This document shows, piece after piece, positions 62,368-64,000 of a stretch of 64,000 nucleotides of DNA. Position 1 is the first letter of the stretch. Every line of letters starts with the position of its first letter. The notes under the pieces were generated by a model. The model ran no database searches. It saw nothing but the letters and a program-made list of their open reading frames with translations, and was not told the origin of the DNA. Source of the DNA: Gilvimarinus sp. DA14 (GTDB taxonomy: Bacteria; Pseudomonadota; Gammaproteobacteria; Pseudomonadales; Cellvibrionaceae); contig NZ_CP100350.1 in the NCBI RefSeq assembly GCF_024204685.1, positions 3,870,501 to 3,934,500 on the forward strand, in the 5' to 3' direction. The position numbers were made by a program, and so were the translations under genes.

Positions 62368-63828
62368 TTAAGACTCTTTTAGTTTCTCGCGTACTGACTT
62401 TTCAATTCGCTCGCCAATGCTCTGGTCGATATTTTTCCAGTATTCAAACGCGCGTTTAAGTACGGGCTCGGAAACCCCGTCGCACAGATGGCCGGTTACA
62501 TTATTCACTAAGCGTTCGCGCGCCGGCTCGTCCATCACCTCGTTAATGAGCGCGCGAGGCTGCACGTAATCGTCATCGTCGCGATGCTGGGTGTAAGCCT
62601 CTCGCACCATGTTGCCCTCAGCGCCGAAGGTTTCCATATTGGGCGCGCGTTCGGGGTCTGCGTGAGCGCCGCCTTTGCTGTTGGGAGCGTACACAGGGTC
62701 GCTGACATTTTCCGTGCGCATGGCACCGTCTTTGGTGTAGCTGTGTACCGGGCACTGGGGTTTGTTAACCGGAATTTGCTTGTAATTAACCCCCAGGCGC
62801 GCGCGGTGCGCATCGGCGTAGGCAAACATGCGGCCTAGCAGCATCTTATCGGGGCTGACGCCTATGCCCGGCGGCATATTGTTGGGTTCAAAGGCAGCCT
62901 GCTCAATTTCTGTGTGGTGGTCGGTAGGATTGCGGTTAAGTGTTAGCTTGCCCACTTTAATCAGTGGATAATCGCCGTGGGGCCAGACTTTGGTTAAATC
63001 GAAGGGGTTAAAGCGGTACGTCTCGGCCTCTTTAAACGGCATAATCTGCATGTAGAGTGTCCAGCTGGGATGATCCCCTTTTTCAATGGCACTGAAAAGA
63101 TCACGGGTGTGGTAATCACCGTCCATACCGGCCAGCTTGTCCGCCTGCTCCTGAGTAATGCACTCCACACCCTGATCAGTTTGGAAGTGATATTTCACCC
63201 AGAATTTTTCTCCCTGGGCATTCACCCACATATAAGTGTGCGACGAATAGCCGTTCATGTGGCGCCAGGTGTGAGGAATGCCCCTGTCACCCATTAGCCA
63301 AGTCACCTGATGCGCTGACTCGGGCGATAGGGTCCAGAAATCCCACTGCATATCATGGTCGCGCATATTGTTGTCGGCGCGGCGTTTTTGCGAGCGGATA
63401 AAGTGTTGGAATTTCATCGGGTCGCGAATAAAAAACACCGGGGTATTGTTACCCACCATGTCGTAGTTGCCTTCGCTGGTGTAAAACTTCACCGCAAAGC
63501 CGCGCGGGTCGCGCCAGGTGTCGGGGCTGCCGCGCTCGCCCGCTACGGTAGAAAAACGCATTAACACATCGGTTTTCGTGCCGGGCTGAAATACCGCTGC
63601 CTTGGTGTAGGCGCTGACGTCTTCGGTGACTTCAAAGTGACCGAAAGCGCCGCTGCCTTTGGCGTGGGGCTGGCGCTCGGGAATACGTTCGCGGTTAAAG
63701 GCGGCCATTTGCTCGATCAGTTGATGATCGTGCAACACGATGGGGCCGTCCGGCCCAATGGTCAGCGAATGCTCGTCGCTATTGACGGGAATACCAGCGT
63801 CGGTGGTGGTGAACTTATCGTTGCTCAT
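62368..63828 (-). CDS. katA: Catalase, monofunctional haem type (KatA)
   Basis: Decomposes hydrogen peroxide. Product of 486 residues, small-subunit clade 3. The distal histidine is in [13 protein letters not shown] near residue 63, with [26 protein letters not shown] after it and distal Asn in [15 protein letters not shown]. The proximal Tyr is in [17 protein letters not shown] near residue 340. No signal peptide. A good OxyR-box match lies about 150 bases upstream at the window edge, predicting peroxide induction. Confidence 0.96.
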   Translation of the reverse strand: MSNDKFTTTDAGIPVNSDEHSLTIGPDGPIVLHDHQLIEQMAAFNRERIPERQPHAKGSGAFGHFEVTEDVSAYTKAAVFQPGTKTDVLMRFSTVAGERGSPDTWRDPRGFAVKFYTSEGNYDMVGNNTPVFFIRDPMKFQHFIRSQKRRADNNMRDHDMQWDFWTLSPESAHQVTWLMGDRGIPHTWRHMNGYSSHTYMWVNAQGEKFWVKYHFQTDQGVECITQEQADKLAGMDGDYHTRDLFSAIEKGDHPSWTLYMQIMPFKEAETYRFNPFDLTKVWPHGDYPLIKVGKLTLNRNPTDHHTEIEQAAFEPNNMPPGIGVSPDKMLLGRMFAYADAHRARLGVNYKQIPVNKPQCPVHSYTKDGAMRTENVSDPVYAPNSKGGAHADPERAPNMETFGAEGNMVREAYTQHRDDDDYVQPRALINEVMDEPARERLVNNVTGHLCDGVSEPVLKRAFEYWKNIDQSIGERIEKSVREKLKES

Positions 63829-63960
63829 TCTCTTCTCCTGGAGTGCTGCAAAAGTTACACGAGGGTGTAAATATTTCGCAGCCTGGTTGCGTAAAAATCC
63901 CTAAGGGGGGACAGCTCAACTTCGAGACCCAAGTAAACGCAAGAGCTATTCCAGAGACTG

Positions 63961-63997
63961 ATTAACTTATTCTATGCCACTGATAACCCTAGTCTAT
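63961..63997. promoter_or_regulatory. Candidate OxyR box upstream of katA
   Basis: Four tetrads with the canonical N7 spacing: ATTA (63961), CTAT (63972), ATAA (63983), CTAT (63994), compared with ATAG-N7-CTAT-N7-ATAG-N7-CTAT. Thirteen of the 16 specific bases match, and the total length is the required 37 bases. It supports OxyR activation of katA. Confidence 0.7.
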
Positions 63998-64000
63998 AGT

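Overview
The window is a 64 kb piece of a gammaproteobacterial chromosome with dense coding, short intergenic gaps and no rRNA, tRNA or CRISPR array that I can see. Marine or plant-biomass-degrading relatives of Pseudomonas (Cellvibrionales, for example Cellvibrionaceae) are the best guess. The pcm-nlpD-rpoS-fdxA-mutS block and the cinA-recA-recX block follow Pseudomonas-like order, a rhombosortase gene is present, and secreted polysaccharide-degrading enzymes (CE15, GH43-AbfB, BNR_4-GH105) are interspersed. The genus is an inference.

Layout. 1-6.9 kb: pcm, a DUF368 (PopT-type) membrane protein, nlpD and rpoS, convergent with fdxA and mutS. 7-15.7 kb: a block between mutS and cinA holding galE-galT-galK, a periplasmic DUF1080 plus beta-propeller/cytochrome c pair, and a YdeP-like molybdopterin oxidoreductase. 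15.8-18.5 kb: cinA, recA (with a LexA box), recX and a convergent rhombosortase. 18.7-26.4 kb: serC (second type), serA, a NIF3-like protein, a NudL-like Nudix hydrolase, an acyl-CoA ligase, a patatin phospholipase, and hemN behind a near-perfect class II FNR/Anr site. 26.4-33 kb, minus strand: ppiB-lpxH, then a TetR regulator and a three-gene RND (MMPL) / LolA-like / beta-barrel operon. 33.2-38.5 kb: tmk, holB, pilZ, tatD interleaved with rluA and a GH103 transglycosylase, then a dimeric dUTPase.

38.7-47.6 kb is the accessory carbohydrate region: a DUF1254/DUF1214 protein, the remnant 3' end of a TonB-dependent receptor, a CE15 glucuronoyl esterase divergent from a GH43-AbfB enzyme, REP-like repeats, mdh, a 258 bp MITE-like element and a BNR_4-GH105 fusion. 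47.6-53.4 kb: CvpA-DUF4124 protein, rlmA, an orphan MSHA-type pilin, a large secreted repeat protein and dkgB.

53.4-59.3 kb is the best candidate for an undescribed system. An ECF sigma factor and its RskA-like anti-sigma factor are followed by a four-gene operon (DUF4331 protein, cadherin-like lipoprotein, TPR protein, HupE/UreJ-family membrane protein). Near-identical ECF-type promoter motifs lie upstream of both the sigma gene and the DUF4331 gene. 59.3-64 kb: a Rho_N-domain protein, cheV, a PiT phosphate transporter and katA, which has a good OxyR-box match at the window edge.
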